Counted from the first letter of the stretch, positions 33,277-45,358 are shown. The stretch is DNA of 64,000 bases from Entoloma clypeatum (GCA_963565915.1 OY751494.1:4092001-4156000); one strand, 5' to 3'. Numbers and translations are program-made. The notes: generated by a model from the sequence alone, not told the origin.

Positions 33277-36200
33277 GGATCAAATCTTGAGCGTTCTGAA
33301 CATTAGCTCGAGGTTCCCATGTGTTCTCTTCTGGGCCATATCCTTCCCACTGAACAAGGTACTGGATCTTTCCACGGAACTTTCGAGAGTCCAGGATCGT
33401 AGACACATGGTACTCTTCTCGTCCTTCGACGATGATCAGATCAGGGGCTGGTTTCTTTTTCTGGATGGCATACTTCGGAGTTTCATATGGTGACAACAGG
33501 GTCTCGTTGAACACAGGGTGAATCATCTTCCAAGTCTTCGGAAGATCAAGAAGGTACGCGCTAGCTCCTTTCTTCTCTAGGACTTTGAATGGTCCATGTC
33601 GGAGTGCATCAAGTTTCTTTGAGGGTCGATCGGTCCTGATGTTAGTCCCTTCCAGCCACACCTTGTCTCCGATGCGGTAGTCCCGAGACGGACTTCGCCG
33701 TGTGTCAACTGTCTTCTTCATCTGATCCTGTGCTTGTTTCAGCGCAGCATTGGCTTCTTCTCGTGCCTGTTTGAGTTTTTTCAAAAAGTCGTTGGCAGCC
33801 GGGTTGGTATCTTCTAACACGAGTTCTCCCTTCCACGGATGTAAACCGTAGTTGAGGTAGAATGGGGTGTGCTTCGTTGCCTGATGTTCTTTGTCATTGT
33901 ACTGGAACTCTGCGATTGCGATCCATTCTGCCCAATCATCCTGTAGATGGTTGACAAAGTTTCGTAAGAATGCTTCTGTTTCCTGATGCGATCGCTCGGC
34001 CTGTCCATCAGTCTGTGGGTGGTATGCAGTGGACAGGTTCCTCTTGATCCCTAACATGCGGCAGAGTATCTCCATGAACTTCGCAGCGAACTGTGGTCCC
34101 CTATCGCTGATGATCTTCTTGGGGATCCCATGAAGCTTCCATATCTGATCCTGATAGATCTTGGCTAATCCTTCAGCCGATAGTTCCACAGTTGTCGGAA
34201 TGAGGTGAAGCATCTTCGAATGTCTATCCGTGATGACCAGAATTGCGTTTTTTCCATCAGATTCTGGTATCGGTCCCACAACATCGATCCCTATGTCTTC
34301 CCATGGGTGACTTGGTGCTGCATGGGGATGTAGCGGAGCATGTCGCTTTTGTCGGTTAATCTTGTTGTGTTGACAAGTGTCGCAACCCTTCACGTACTTC
34401 TTCACATCATGCAGTATGGTAGGCCACCAGTAGGTGCGAGTGAGGAGTTCATGTGTCCGGTACTGTCCTGGATGTCCCGCCACTGGTGCATCGTGTGATT
34501 CAAACATCAATTCTTGTCGTAATTGTGGGTCCGGCGGGACATAGACTCGTTCTCCTGCATAGGTGATCCCATTCTCCTGCTGATACCAATGAGGATTCTT
34601 TTTTAGACCCTGGGCTACTTCTGTCTCCATGCGGTTTGAACCCTTGATGCGTGTGATCCACGGATTTTCGATGGTTGTGATGTTTCCAATTTTGATGGAA
34701 TCGGATGTTTCACCCCCTTCAAAGAATTGTTCCTCCGTGAACATCTCCATTTGTACCACATCTTCTGATTCCAACCGTTTCAAGAATAGTCCCTCCTTGA
34801 GCATTTGGTCACTGTCCTGTGGTTCGAGTTCCGCTTCATACCAGGGTAAGCGTGACAGGATGTCCACTTTTGCATTGGTCTTGCCGGGCACATGCCGTAA
34901 TTCGAAGTCATAGTCTTGTAACTTCATTTTCCAGCGTCGCTGTCGTTGATTTAGGTCCTGAGGACGACGGAAATATTCCAAGTTCTTGTGATCGGTCAAG
35001 ATTTCGAAACGTTCCCTGGCTTCAAGCAGATAGTGTCTCCAATCTTTCAATGCTTCCACGACCACCAGGAGTTCCTTGTCGTATATCTCATAATTTTGTT
35101 CGGCCACAGACATGGTCCGCGACAAGAACGCAATGGGGTGCCATTTGTCGTTTTGCTTCTGAGAGAGTACTGCTCCAATTGCATAGCCCGATGCATCGGT
35201 TTCAACCCTGAACTGTCCCTCTGGTTTTGGTAATGCCAAGACTGGTGCCGATGTAATTGCCCGTATGAGACCTTCAAAGGCTTGCTGCTCCGTTGGTCCC
35301 CAAGTAAATGCCGTACCGCCTGTGAGCGCGGTGAGAGGTTTCGCGATGTTTGAGTACCCTTCAATAAATCGTCGATAGAAGTTAGCAAATCCAAGGAACT
35401 TCTGAACTTCCTTTTTTGATGTGGGTGCTCGCCGGTTTCGAATTGTATCCACCTTCTCAGTTTCCATCTCAACACGTCCCTCACCAACCACATATCCCAA
35501 TATAGGACATTTCGTTACTTCCCATAAACACTTCTTCTCCTTTAGGAACAAATCATTGTCCAATAGGATCTGTAGGATTTCTTCAGTGTTTCGCGCGAGT
35601 TCTTCCTTGGTTTTACCGATAACCACAATGTCATCCATGTAGATCATGCAGATACGTCGGCGGATCTGGTCCCGGAATAGACTAGCCATCATTTGCGAGA
35701 ACGTTCCCGGGGAGTTGCAAAGACCGAAAAACATGACCAATGGTTCGAACAACCCTCGACTGGTGAGGAAGGCAGCTTTCCATTCATCGCCCTCCTTAAT
35801 CCGGACGTTGTTATAGCCCCACATGATGTCCATTTTATTGAAGTAGACCGCATCTTTCAGTACGTCCAAGAGATCGGATATTCGTGGGAGTGGGAACTTG
35901 TCTTTGACCGTGAATTTATTGACCATGCGGTAATCTTGTACCAATCGTTTGGAGCCATCCTTCTTGTTGATGAAGAAGCAAGGGGAGGCATAAGGGGATT
36001 TGGACGGACGGATCTTTCCTGTTGCTAGACCCTCGTCAATGAATGCGTCCAATTCCTCTTGTTCCTTTTGCGTCATAGGATATGTATTTCCCCCTAGTTC
36101 CTTTGGTGTGTCCGATGTAAGTTCGATACCATGGTCCCATTCCCTCTCCTTTGGGATCTTATCGAAGTTTTCTTTTTCGAAAAGATGAGCAAATCGTTCA

Positions 36201-36891
36201 ACATATGAGGGTCGTTTGGTTGTGGGAGGTGGTGTGGGAGTGACAGCTTCCAAGATAGGGTCTCCAGGCTTCCATTTCTGATCCGACTTTTTGGGTGCAT
36301 CTTTGTCGCGCACCTCAACCATGTGAACTCGGTGTTTGCGACCATTAAGGTTAACCCTGAAATCCGAGTGTTTGGTTTGACATGTTGATGGGCACCGGTT
36401 GAATGTTACAGCGCCGGTCGTCCAATTGATTGTGGGGTTGTGGTGTACCAACCAGTCATGTCCCAAAAGCATGTCCGTTCTCCCAATGTCCAGTACCATT
36501 GCTTCCATGGTTTCCTGATGTGCTCCCAAGTCCAGCTTGACTTTGGCAAGTTGGCTCGCTTTCTGTTGTTGATTTGGTGATCCATCCGCATTTAGAATTG
36601 CTATGGGCAGTATTCCTCACGTGGGGAGGTTCTGTTCGTGTACTATTCTGGGATGGATACATGTGCACTCACATCTGCTATCAACCTCAGCTCGAATGAC
36701 CTTTGGTCCTCATCGTGTTTTGAGTTGGGCTAGCAGCCTGACCTCTCGTCGTTTCGGGGGTTTGTCTCCTTTCACAATCTTAGTCAACGCGGCGGCTCGC
36801 TTGGCAGGGATGACATAGGTTTTATTGTCTGCGGTCATACAAGGCAAGCGAGTCTGTTTAATAAATAAGGGTCGCAACTTAGCATTGTTCA
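33239..36891 (-). pseudogene. GypA pol: protease, RT, RNase H, integrase, chromodomain
   Basis: From 36891 the frame encodes a protease-like region (LRPLFIKQTRLPC) broken by TGA at about 36707-36709 and another near 36620. GypB shares the first stop but has CGA at the second. From 36529 to 33239 a 1096-codon frame is intact: reverse transcriptase with YMDD near residue 295, RNase H with ETDASG near 440, integrase with an H-H-CxxC zinc region (CDTC) near 685 and catalytic Asp, Asp and Glu in GIDVVGP, SDRGPQF and QAERSHQE, and a chromodomain over the last 60 residues ([17 protein letters not shown]). Only the protease stops prevent a functional polyprotein. Confidence 0.9.
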
Positions 36892-38079
36892 ATCGGACCC
36901 TTCGGGAAAATCCTTCTTGTCGGCTTCTAAGATTGTAGTTTCATCATTCTCGGCATCTTCATCAGACACCTTCCTAACCCTTCCGGAGTTCTTCTTTGGC
37001 TTGCGGCAGTTGCGCGCAATATGTCCTTCTTGGTCGCAGTTGAAACACTTACGACCATCTTTCTTCTTCGGGGCTTTGCAGTCTTTGGCAAGGTGACCAA
37101 AGCGCTGACAGTTGTAGCAACGGGCTACTCCTGCTTTGTCGATCTCCATGGCTTTGCCTTGACCACCATAAGTGGTGCCCGATCCGGTGTGTGTGTCGCC
37201 ACCCCCTCGGATGACTAATGCATGTCCCTCCATCTGTCGTCCCTTGTTTCGGATCTCCTTTGCGTAATCAGTGTATGTCTTGCCATCGCTGGCCACTTGT
37301 TCAGAAATTCTGCGGTTGACGTTCTTTTCCAGGATGTATTTCCCAGTTTCTTTGCCAAGGTTTGACAGCTTCAAGAGCTCTTCGAATTCGTCCAAGAATT
37401 CGTCGATGGTGCGTTTCTCCTGTTTCAGGACTTCGAGTCTCGCCTTGGCCGCTGCCGACTTGTTGGCAATAGAGAATCGTGTGGCGATGTCGTCTAACTT
37501 GTTGCTGGCCCAGTGTTTACCGGACCCTTCCATCATGCGGGATAACACCGCAAGAATCTTCTGATCGGCGGACAGGCCCTTCTGGAACCTGATGTATAAT
37601 TTGGTGGCTTTCCACCACTCGTCGAAGGTGTGTCTGTCTTTGAACATCCCAGGATCTTTGATGATCTTGGATGTATCCATTGTTTGTACTGTTGGTGCTT
37701 CTGCCATGTCTAGAACCTGCGGAGTAGGAGAGGTGTCGGATTGTTGGGATGAAGATGGGGTTCGGGATACAGGTAGGGGTTGAAAATCAGTCCCTGTTCT
37801 AGGCGTCTGTTCGGTATCTGACTGCGCGGAGTCAAAAGTAAATTCGTCAGGGGACTCGTCGGCGGAATCGGTGGCAAAATGTTTGGGGTATTTCCTCTGT
37901 AGATCTCTAAGGAATCTCTGTTCCTGCGCGTCTGTTGGTCGCGAGAAGGGGTCAAGTCTCTCGTTTCGTGCCCAACGGTTGTACTCGGTCTGTTGCTCGT
38001 TGGTGGTGAAGTGGGCGTAGATCTGCTGCTTCGAGTAAGACGTGGTGATGCGGCTCTGGGACGTCTCGATGTGAGCGTC
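36889..38079 (-). CDS. GypA gag with two zinc knuckles
   Basis: Open from a TAG at 38080-38082 to the stop at 36889-36891. The first 125 residues (SRITTSYSKQQIYAHFTTNE onward) are polar and precede MAEAPT at 37707. The retrotransposon capsid region follows (FDEWWKATKLYIRFQKGL ... FLDEFEELLKL). Two CCHC knuckles are seen: CYNCQRFGHLAKDC and CFNCDQEGHIARNC. The end is acidic. Compared with GypB, 16 residues are missing after ASNKLD. The next frame starts over the gag stop, so pol probably needs a frameshift. Confidence 0.85.
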   Translation of the reverse strand, partial: DAHIETSQSRITTSYSKQQIYAHFTTNEQQTEYNRWARNERLDPFSRPTDAQEQRFLRDLQRKYPKHFATDSADESPDEFTFDSAQSDTEQTPRTGTDFQPLPVSRTPSSSQQSDTSPTPQVLDMAEAPTVQTMDTSKIIKDPGMFKDRHTFDEWWKATKLYIRFQKGLSADQKILAVLSRMMEGSGKHWASNKLDDIATRFSIANKSAAAKARLEVLKQEKRTIDEFLDEFEELLKLSNLGKETGKYILEKNVNRRISEQVASDGKTYTDYAKEIRNKGRQMEGHALVIRGGGDTHTGSGTTYGGQGKAMEIDKAGVARCYNCQRFGHLAKDCKAPKKKDGRKCFNCDQEGHIARNCRKPKKNSGRVRKVSDEDAENDETTILEADKKDFPEGSD

Positions 38080-38321
38080 CTAATCAATCTTCTGATAACG
38101 GTTGTCTGGACACCGATAAACTCTCTGATCTCTGTGATCCGACCTGTCTGAGGTCCTTCTTGAATGTGAAAACTTTCGAGTTCGTTCTGTCGGGCGTTGT
38201 AACGCGCGATCTGGTGTTGCCGAGCAAGATGGATGCTCTCTGCTATCTCGCCGTGGGGGCGATGCTCGTCGTTGTCTAGTTCTTCATCAAGCACCTGCTG
38301 TAGGATGCGACGGATCTCCAA
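38080..38321 (-). CDS. GypA leader ORF upstream of gag
   Basis: The frame starts MEIRRILQQVLDEELDN and encodes a basic, helical segment (HLARQHQIARYNARQ). It stays open to 37710, but beyond 38080 the other frame, continuous with gag, looks like the real one. GypB has the same arrangement at 45117-45358. The two parts may be joined by a frameshift or an atypical splice. Confidence 0.5.
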
Positions 38322-38485
38322 TTCGATGTACTGCTGGATGAGCGTAAAATTGATACTGTCTCAAGGACTTAGCTCCTCCTGTTGGGCTTCTGGCATGGCG
38401 AATGGGTTACTGGTGAAGTCTTCAAAGAAGCGCAACGTCTTGACTCGTCTGGTAGTTGCTCTCTTTGCTCTGGGCGAACCTAACG

Positions 38486-38496
38486 AGATTTAGCAA
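38486..38496 (-). promoter_or_regulatory. GypA self-priming primer-binding site
   Basis: The minus strand reads TTGCTAAATCT two bases after the 5' LTR. It is the exact 11-base complement of AGATTTAGCAA in the same LTR, which lies at the expected transcription start. This is the arrangement of Tf1/sushi elements, whose mRNA 5' end folds back to prime reverse transcription. I saw no match to a tRNA 3' end at this site. Confidence 0.75.
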
Positions 38497-38498
38497 CT

Positions 38499-38886
38499 TG
38501 TTATGCGTAACAAACCGTTCCAAGGTTTGGGCAGAGTATGCAGGAAGATGGAAAGGCGAAGAGCAATGTGATTGCTAAATCTAAGGAATGTAGCTATGGT
38601 ACATGGGGTTTATATAGTACTGGCTACGAGCGGTAACGAGTGAGTCAGTAGCTGCGGAAGGCAGTGCGGATGAGTCAGTAACTGCGGAAGGCAGTGTGAA
38701 GTGAGTCAGACGACTGCGGACTGAGTAATCCCTACTGCGGAGTGCGAGTCAGCGCGGGAGTGAAGTATACTAAAGGAGAATGGTAGAGTAAAGGTAAATG
38801 AATAAGCGGTCCGATGAGTCAAAGAAATGACGAAGGTACAATGCAAGGGAAAAGTGCGTAACATACAAACCGGTAAGTCCGTAACA
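38499..38886 (-). repeat. GypA 5' LTR with TATA box
   Basis: The minus strand carries TATATAA (plus 38610-38616), 28 bp upstream of AGATTTAGCAA (plus 38572-38582), the likely first bases of the transcript. Confidence 0.93.
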
Positions 38887-38891
38887 TCTAC

Positions 38892-39349
38892 TCTAGGGAT
38901 ACAAGTCTTATATATGTTATTCTATGGCTATAAATAAGTAAATGCTGCGCAGGAGCTAAATAGGCCATTGGTTAGTTATATGTTTCAAGGGGGCTGTGGC
39001 ATAGGAGGCAGAGATAAGGCCTCAAGGCTGTGAGTCATTGATAACAAGTGAAAATGTATCTAAAAGAGGCAAGGTCCGAGTCAATATGAGTCATAGCGCT
39101 GGTAGAGGGAACACATGTCCCAGGGTGTTTGGAGTAGATGAAACAGGGTCTGATATGGATCCAGGATTGAGGGATTGTGTGAAGGTGCATAGCGAAAGGG
39201 TGAAAAAGTGTAACATTACCCCCTGTTTATGCTTGAAGTCACCAGCTTCAATGTTTCAAGTTGCCATGTTGTGTATGGTGTCGTCGTCAAATTCGTAAGG
39301 TTTGCCTTCAAGCTTGGCATGAGCAAGGCCAAGACATTTGTAGTCATAA
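38892..39349. other. Remnant of an older LTR element between GypA and GypB
   Basis: About 460 bp. Plus-strand GTGTAACA followed by TTACCCCCTG at about 39212-39229 resembles an LTR end and a polypurine tract in minus orientation. A minus frame to its right (YDYKCLGLAHAKLEGKPYEF) looks like the tail of a retrotransposon protein. GypB probably interrupts this older element. Family unknown. Confidence 0.4.
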
Positions 39350-39720
39350 TGTTATGCTTAACAAACCATTCCAAGGTTCGGGCAGAGTATGCAGGAAGTG
39401 GAAAGGCGAAGAGCAAAGTGATTGCTAGATCTAAAGAATCTATCTACTGTACAAGGGGTTTATATAGATACTGACTATAGGTGATAGCGGATGAGTCAGT
39501 ACTGTGGAAGACAGTGCACATGAGTAAGGTGACTGCGGAAGGCTATGTACCATGAGTCATACATACTGCAGAGCTGAGTAACACTACTGCGGAATGAGTC
39601 AGAGTGGTAGTGAAGGGAATGGAAATAGATACTGAGACATAATGTATTCGTAAGAGGGCGCCGAGTCGGGCCGATAAGTAAAAGTGATGACATTGTCCTC
39701 ATACCATAGTGTTCGTAACA
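39350..39720 (-). repeat. GypB 3' LTR
   Basis: 371 bp, TGTTATGC to TCGTAACA, followed by the polypurine tract TGTTCCCCCC on the plus strand. The transcript-start motif reads AGATCTAGCAA here. Confidence 0.88.
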
Positions 39721-39754
39721 TGTTCCCCCCCTCAAGCTCTGTGTCCTCACAGAG

Positions 39755-40267
39755 TCACCATCCTTCGCTGTTGTTGGGGTTGGTCCAATTGAGGTTGGTT
39801 TTGACGTCCCAGTCATTTACCAACTCTTCATTTATCGCAACGGCATAATTGAGGCTGCGGATTGCTAGGCGAATGCATTGATTTTCGACCTTGAGAGTCC
39901 CGGTGTACTTCCGGAGGATCTGCTTTTCTTCATAGGTGGGGGTGACGGGGAGATTGGATAGGGTGTGGAGGCATATGTACATTTGCCGATGGAGGATGTC
40001 AGCGAGGGAGGTTTTGAGGGCATGAATCTGGTCTTTCATGGAGAGTGTCTCATCCATGAGGGCGGTGATGGCGGCGTTGGTGTCTTCGGTGTGGGAGATG
40101 GCGTTGGACATGGTGGAAATGATATTGGAGAGGTAGAAGAAGAATGATATGTTGGGCGAATGACGGGGAACTCGGTGGGTTGGTTGACTGATGAGATTGA
40201 TGTGGTGATGGGTCTTGGTCTTGATGCTTTTATCATGGACGTGATGGGTTCTGCCAATGGAAATCAT
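39755..40267 (-). CDS. GypB extra ORF between pol and the 3' LTR
   Basis: 170 codons, uninterrupted although pol is ruined. It overlaps the end of pol and contains MSNAISH, then ALMDETLSMKDQIHALKTSL and LHRQMYICLHTLSNLPV, followed by LAIRSLNYAVAINEELVNDW. This is homologous to the GypA frame at 32734-33276. The conserved part is predicted to be helical with a coiled coil. No known domain is recognised. A start at the internal MSNAI (about 40112) is as likely as the first ATG. Confidence 0.55.
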   Translation of the reverse strand: MISIGRTHHVHDKSIKTKTHHHINLISQPTHRVPRHSPNISFFFYLSNIISTMSNAISHTEDTNAAITALMDETLSMKDQIHALKTSLADILHRQMYICLHTLSNLPVTPTYEEKQILRKYTGTLKVENQCIRLAIRSLNYAVAINEELVNDWDVKTNLNWTNPNNSEGW

Positions 40268-43200
40268 GGATCAAGTTTTGAGGGTTCTGAACATTAGCCC
40301 GAGGTTCCCATGTGTTTTCTTCTGGGCCATACCCTTCCCATTGGACAAGGTACTGGATCTTTCCGCGGAATTTCCGAGAGTCCAGGATTGTGGAAACATG
40401 GTACTCTTCTCGTCCTTCGACGATGATCGGATCAGGGGCTGGCTTCTTCTTCTGGATGGCATACTTTGGAGTTTCATATGGTGACAACAGAGTTTTGTTG
40501 AACACCAGGTGAATCATTTTCCAAGTTTTTGGAAGATCAAGAAGGTAGGCGCTAGCCCCTTTCTTCTCTAGGACTTTGAATGGTCCGTGTCGGAGAGCAT
40601 CAAGTTTCTTTGAAGGACAGTCGGTCCTGATGTTAGTCCCTTCCAGCCACATGTTGTCTCCAATGCGGTAGTTCCGAGACGGACTCCATCGTGTGTCAAC
40701 TGTCTTCTTCATCTGATCTTGTGCCTGTTTCAGCGCTGCATTGGCTTCTTCTCGTGCCTGTTTGAGTTTTTTCAAGAAGTCATTGGCAGCCAGGTTGGTG
40801 TCTTCCAACACCAGTTCTCCCTTCCAAGGATGTAAACCGTAGTTGAGGTAGAATGGTGTGTGCTTTGTCGCCTGATGTTCTTTGTCATTGTACTGGAATT
40901 CTGCAATTGCGATCCATTCAGCCCAATCATCTTGTAGATGGTTGACGAAGTTTCGTAAGAACACTTCTGTTTCCTGATGCGATCGTTCGGCCTGTCCATT
41001 AGTCTGTGGATGGTATGCAGTGGACAGATTCCTTTTGATCCCTAACATGCAGCAAAGTATCTCCATGAACTTCGCGGCGAACTGTGGTCCCCTGTCACTG
41101 ATGATCTTCTTGAGGATCCCATGAAGCTTCCATATCTGATCCCGATAGATCTTGGCTAATCCTTCAGCCGATAATTCCACGGTTGTCAGGATGAGATGAA
41201 GCATCTTCAAATGTCTATCTGTGATGACCAGAATTGCATTCTTTCCATCAGACTCTGGTATCGGTCCCACGACATCAATCCCTATGTCTTCCCATGGATG
41301 ACTTGGTGCTGCATGTGGGTGTAGCGGAGCATGTCGTTTCTGTCTGTTGATCTTGTTGTGTTGACAGGTGTCACAACCCTTCATGTACTTCTTCACATCA
41401 TGCAGGATAGTAGGCCACCAATAGGTATGAGTGAGAAGTTTGTGCATCCGGTACTGTCCTGGATGTCCCGCTATTGGTGCATCATGTGATTCAAACATCA
41501 GCTCCTGACGTAGCTGTGGGTCTGGTGGAACATAAACTCATTCGCCTGCATAGGTGATGCCATTCTCCTGTTGGTACCAATGAGAATTCTTCTTCAGACC
41601 CTGGGCTACTTCTGGCTCCATGCGGTTTGAACCCTTGATGCATGTGATCCATGGATTTTCAATAGTTGTGACATTTCCAATCTTGATGGAATCAGATGTT
41701 TTACCCCCTTCAAAGAATTGTTCCTCCGTGAACATCTCCATTTGTATCACATCTTCTGATTCCAATCGTTTCAAAAATAGCCCCTCCTTGAGCATTTGAT
41801 CACTGTCCTGTGGTTCGAGTTCCGTTTCATACCAGGATAAGCGCAATAAGATGTCCGCTTTTGCATTCGTCTTGCCAGGCATGTGCCATAATTCGAAGTC
41901 ATAGTCTTGTAACTTCATCTTCCAGCGCCTTTGTCATTGATTTAAGTCCTGAGGACAACAGAAGTACTCCAGGTTCTTGTGATTGTTTAAGATCTCGAAG
42001 TGTTCCTTGGCTTCGAGCAGATAGTGCCTCCAATCCTTCAGCGCTTCCATAACTGCCAAGAGTTCTTTGTCGTATATCTCATAATTCTGTTCGGCCGGGA
42101 CATGGTCCGCAACAAGAATCCAATAGGGTGCCATTTGTCGTCCTGTTTTTGAGAGAGTACGGCCCCGATTGCATAGCCCGATGCATTGGTTTCAACCCTG
42201 AACTGTCCATCTGGTTTTGGTAATGCCAAGACTGGTGCTGATGTGATCACCTGTATGAGACCTTCAAATGCCATTTGTTCTGTTGGTCCCCAAGTAAATG
42301 TAGTGCCGCCTGTGAGCACGGTAAGTGGTTTCGCAATGTTGAGTACCCTTCAATGAATCGTCGATAGAAGTTAGCAAACCCAAGGAATTTCTGGACTTCC
42401 TTTTTTGATGTGGGTGCTCGCCAGTTTCGGATTGTATCCACCTTCTCAGTTTCCATCTCAACACGTCCCTCACCAACAACATATCCCAATATGGGGCATT
42501 TTGTTACTTCCCAGAGACACTTCTTTTCCTTCAGGAACAAATCATTGTCCAATAGGATCTGTAGAATTTCTTCAGTGTTTCGCGTGAGTTCTTCCTTGGT
42601 TTTACCGATAACCACGATGTCATCCATATAGATCACGCAGATGCATCGGCGGATCTGGTCCCGGAATAGACTAGCCATCATCTGAGGGAACGTTCCCGGG
42701 GAGTTGCAAAGGCCGAAAAACATGACCAATGGTTCAAACAATCCTCAACTGGTAAGGAAGGCAGCCTTCCATTCATCGCCTTCCTTGATCCGGACATTGT
42801 TGTATCCCCACATGATGTCCATCTTATTGAAGTAGACTGCATCTTTCAGCACGTCCAAGAGATCGGAGATGTGCAGGAGTGGGAAGTTGTCTTTGACCAT
42901 AAATTTGTTGACCATGCGGTAATCTTGTACCAATCATTTGGAACCATCCTTCTTGTTGATGAAGAAGCAATGGGAGGCGTAAGGGGATTTGGACGGGCGG
43001 ATCTTTCCGGTTGCTAGACCCTCGTCGATAAATGCGTCCAATTCCTCTTGTTCCTTTTGTGTCATGGGATATGTGTTTTCTCCTAGTTCCTTTGGTGCGT
43101 CCGGTGTAAGTTCGATACCATGGTCCCATTCTCTTTCCTTCGGGATCTTGTCAAAGTTCTCCTTCTCGAAGAGGTGAGCAAATCGATCAACATATGAGGG

Positions 43201-43518
43201 TCGTTTAGTTGTGGGAGGTGGTGTGGGAGTGACAGCTTCCAAAATAGGGTCTCCAGGTTTCCATTTCTGATCCGACTTCTTGGGTGCATCCTTGTCATGC
43301 ACTTCAACCATGCGAACTCAGTGTTTGCAACCATTAAGGTTGACCCTGAAATCCGAATGTTTGGTTTGGCATGTTGATGGGCATCGGTTGAACGTTACGG
43401 TGCCGGTTGTCCAATTGATTGTAGGGTTGTGGTGTACCAACCAGTCATGTCCCAAGAGCATGTCCGTTCTCCCAATGTCCAGTACCATTGCTTCCATGGT
43501 TTCCTGATGTGCTCCCAA
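40233..43518 (-). pseudogene. GypB pol, multiple stops
   Basis: Collinear with GypA pol. TGA replaces CGA near 43312, 42934, 42745, 41934 and 41535, each time where GypA keeps the Arg codon. A T lost near 42340 and a small deletion near 42100 shift the frame. Reverse transcriptase YMDD is still present. The integrase to chromodomain part (41498-40233) is open but begins after the last stop. Confidence 0.88.
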
Positions 43519-43877
43519 GTCCAGCTTGACTTTGGCAAGTTGGCTCGCTTTCTGTTGTTGATTTGGTGATCCATCCGCATTTAGAATTGCTATGGGCAGT
43601 ATTCCTCGCGTGGGGAGGTTCTGTTCGTGTACTATTCTGGGATGGATACATGTGCACTCACATCTGCTATCAACCTCAGGTCGAATGACCTTTGGTCCTC
43701 ATCGTGTTTTGAGTTGGGCTAGCAGCCTGACCTCTCGTCGTTTCGGGGGTTTGTCTCCTTTCACAATCTTAGTCAACGCGGCGGCTCGCTTGGCAGGGAT
43801 GACATAGGTTCTATTGTCTGCGGTCATACAAGGCAAGCGAGTCTGTTTAATAAATAAGGGTCGCGACTTAGCATTGT

Positions 43878-45358
43878 TCAATCGGACCCTTCGGGAAAAT
43901 CCTTCTTGTCGGCTTCTAAGATTGTAGTTTCATCATTCTCGGCATCTTCATCAGACACCTTCCTAACCCTTCCGGAGTTCTTCTTTGGCTTGCGGCAGTT
44001 GCACGCAATATGGCCTTCTTGGTCGCAGTTGAAACACTTGTGACCATCTTTCTTCTTTGGAGCGCTGCAGTCCTTGGCGAGGTGACCGAAGTGTTGACAG
44101 TTGTAGCAACGGGCTACTCCTGCTTTGTCGATCTCCATGGCTTTGCCCTGACCACCATAAGTGGTGCCTGATCCAGTGCGTGTGTCACCGCCACCTCGGA
44201 TGACTAGTGCATGCCCCTCCATCTGTTGTCCCTTGTTTCGGATCTCCTTTGCGTACTCAGAGTATGTCTTGCCATCACTAGCCATTTGTTCAGAGATTCT
44301 GCGGTTGACATTCTTTTCTAGGATGTATTTCCCAGTTTCTTCGCCAAGATTTGACAGCTTCAAGAGCTCTTCAAATTCATCCAAGAATTCATCAACGGTG
44401 TGTTTCTCCTGTTTCAGGACTTCTAATCTTGCTTTGGCAGCAGCTGACTTGTTGGCGACAGAGAATTGTATTGCAATGTCCTCTGAGAATCCTAGCCAGG
44501 TGATGTTCTCGTTGTCGATGGCAAGCACATCTAACTTGTTACTGGCCCAGTGCCTGCCGGGCCCTTCCATTATGTGGGATAACACTGCAAGAATCTTCTG
44601 ATCATCGGTCAGGCCCTTCTGGAACCTGATGTATAGTTTGGTGGCTTTCCACCACTCGTCAAAGGTGTGTCTGTCTTTGAACATCCCAGGATCCTTAATG
44701 ATCTTGGATGTGTCGGTTGTTTGTAATGCCAGGACTTCTGCCATGTCTAGAATCTGCGGAGAAGGAGGGGAGTCGGAGTGTTGGGATGAAGATGGGGTTC
44801 GGGATACAGATAGGGGTTGAAAATGAGTCCCTGTTCTAGGCGTCTGTTTGGTATCTGACTATACAGAGTCAAAAGTAGATTCGTCAGGGGACTCGTTGGC
44901 GGAATTGGTGGCAAAACATTCAGGGTATTTCCTTTGTAGATCTCTAAGGAATCTCTGTTCCTGCGCGTCTGTTGGTTGTGAGAAGGGGTCAAGTCTCTCG
45001 TTTCATGCCCAACAGTTGTACTCGGTCTGCTGTTCGTTGGTGGTGAAGTGGGTGTAGATCTGTTGCTTTGAGTAAGATGTGGTGATGCGGCTCTGGGACG
45101 TCTCGATGTGAGCGCCCTAATTAATCTTCTGATAACGGTTGTCTGGACACCGATAAACTCTCTGATCTCTGTGATCTGACCTGTCTGAGGTCTTCCTTGA
45201 GCGCGAAAGCTTTTGAGTTTGTTCTGTCGGGCGTTATAACGCGCGACCTGGTGTTGTCGAGCAAGATGGATGGTCTCTGCTATCTCGCCGTGGGGGCGAT
45301 GCTCGTCGTTGTCTAGTTCTTCATCAAGCACCTGCTGTAGGATGCGACGGATCTCCAA
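43878..45358 (-). pseudogene. GypB leader ORF and gag
   Basis: The leader ORF starts at 45358 (MEIRRILQQVLDEELDN). The gag body, 44744-43878 (288 codons), keeps the capsid region and both CCHC knuckles (CYNCQHFGHLAKDC, CFNCDQEGHIACNC). It has 16 residues absent from GypA (VLAIDNENITWLGFSE). The segment between them, open in GypA, has a TGA where GypA has CGA (GCA CGA AAC) and a TAG where GypA has CAG. Confidence 0.8.

Larger units (their letters stand above)
32313..38886 (-). mobile_element. GypA, full-length Ty3/gypsy chromovirus
   Basis: About 6.57 kb with near-identical 387-388 bp LTRs and a perfect target duplication TCTAC (32308-32312 and 38887-38891). The coding strand is minus. In order from the 5' LTR on the right: primer site, a leader ORF, gag with zinc knuckles, protease, reverse transcriptase, RNase H, integrase with a C-terminal chromodomain, then an extra ORF before the 3' LTR. 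A 1096-codon frame covers reverse transcriptase to chromodomain without a stop, but the protease region has two TGA codons. The chromodomain places it among chromoviruses, which target particular chromatin. Confidence 0.95.
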
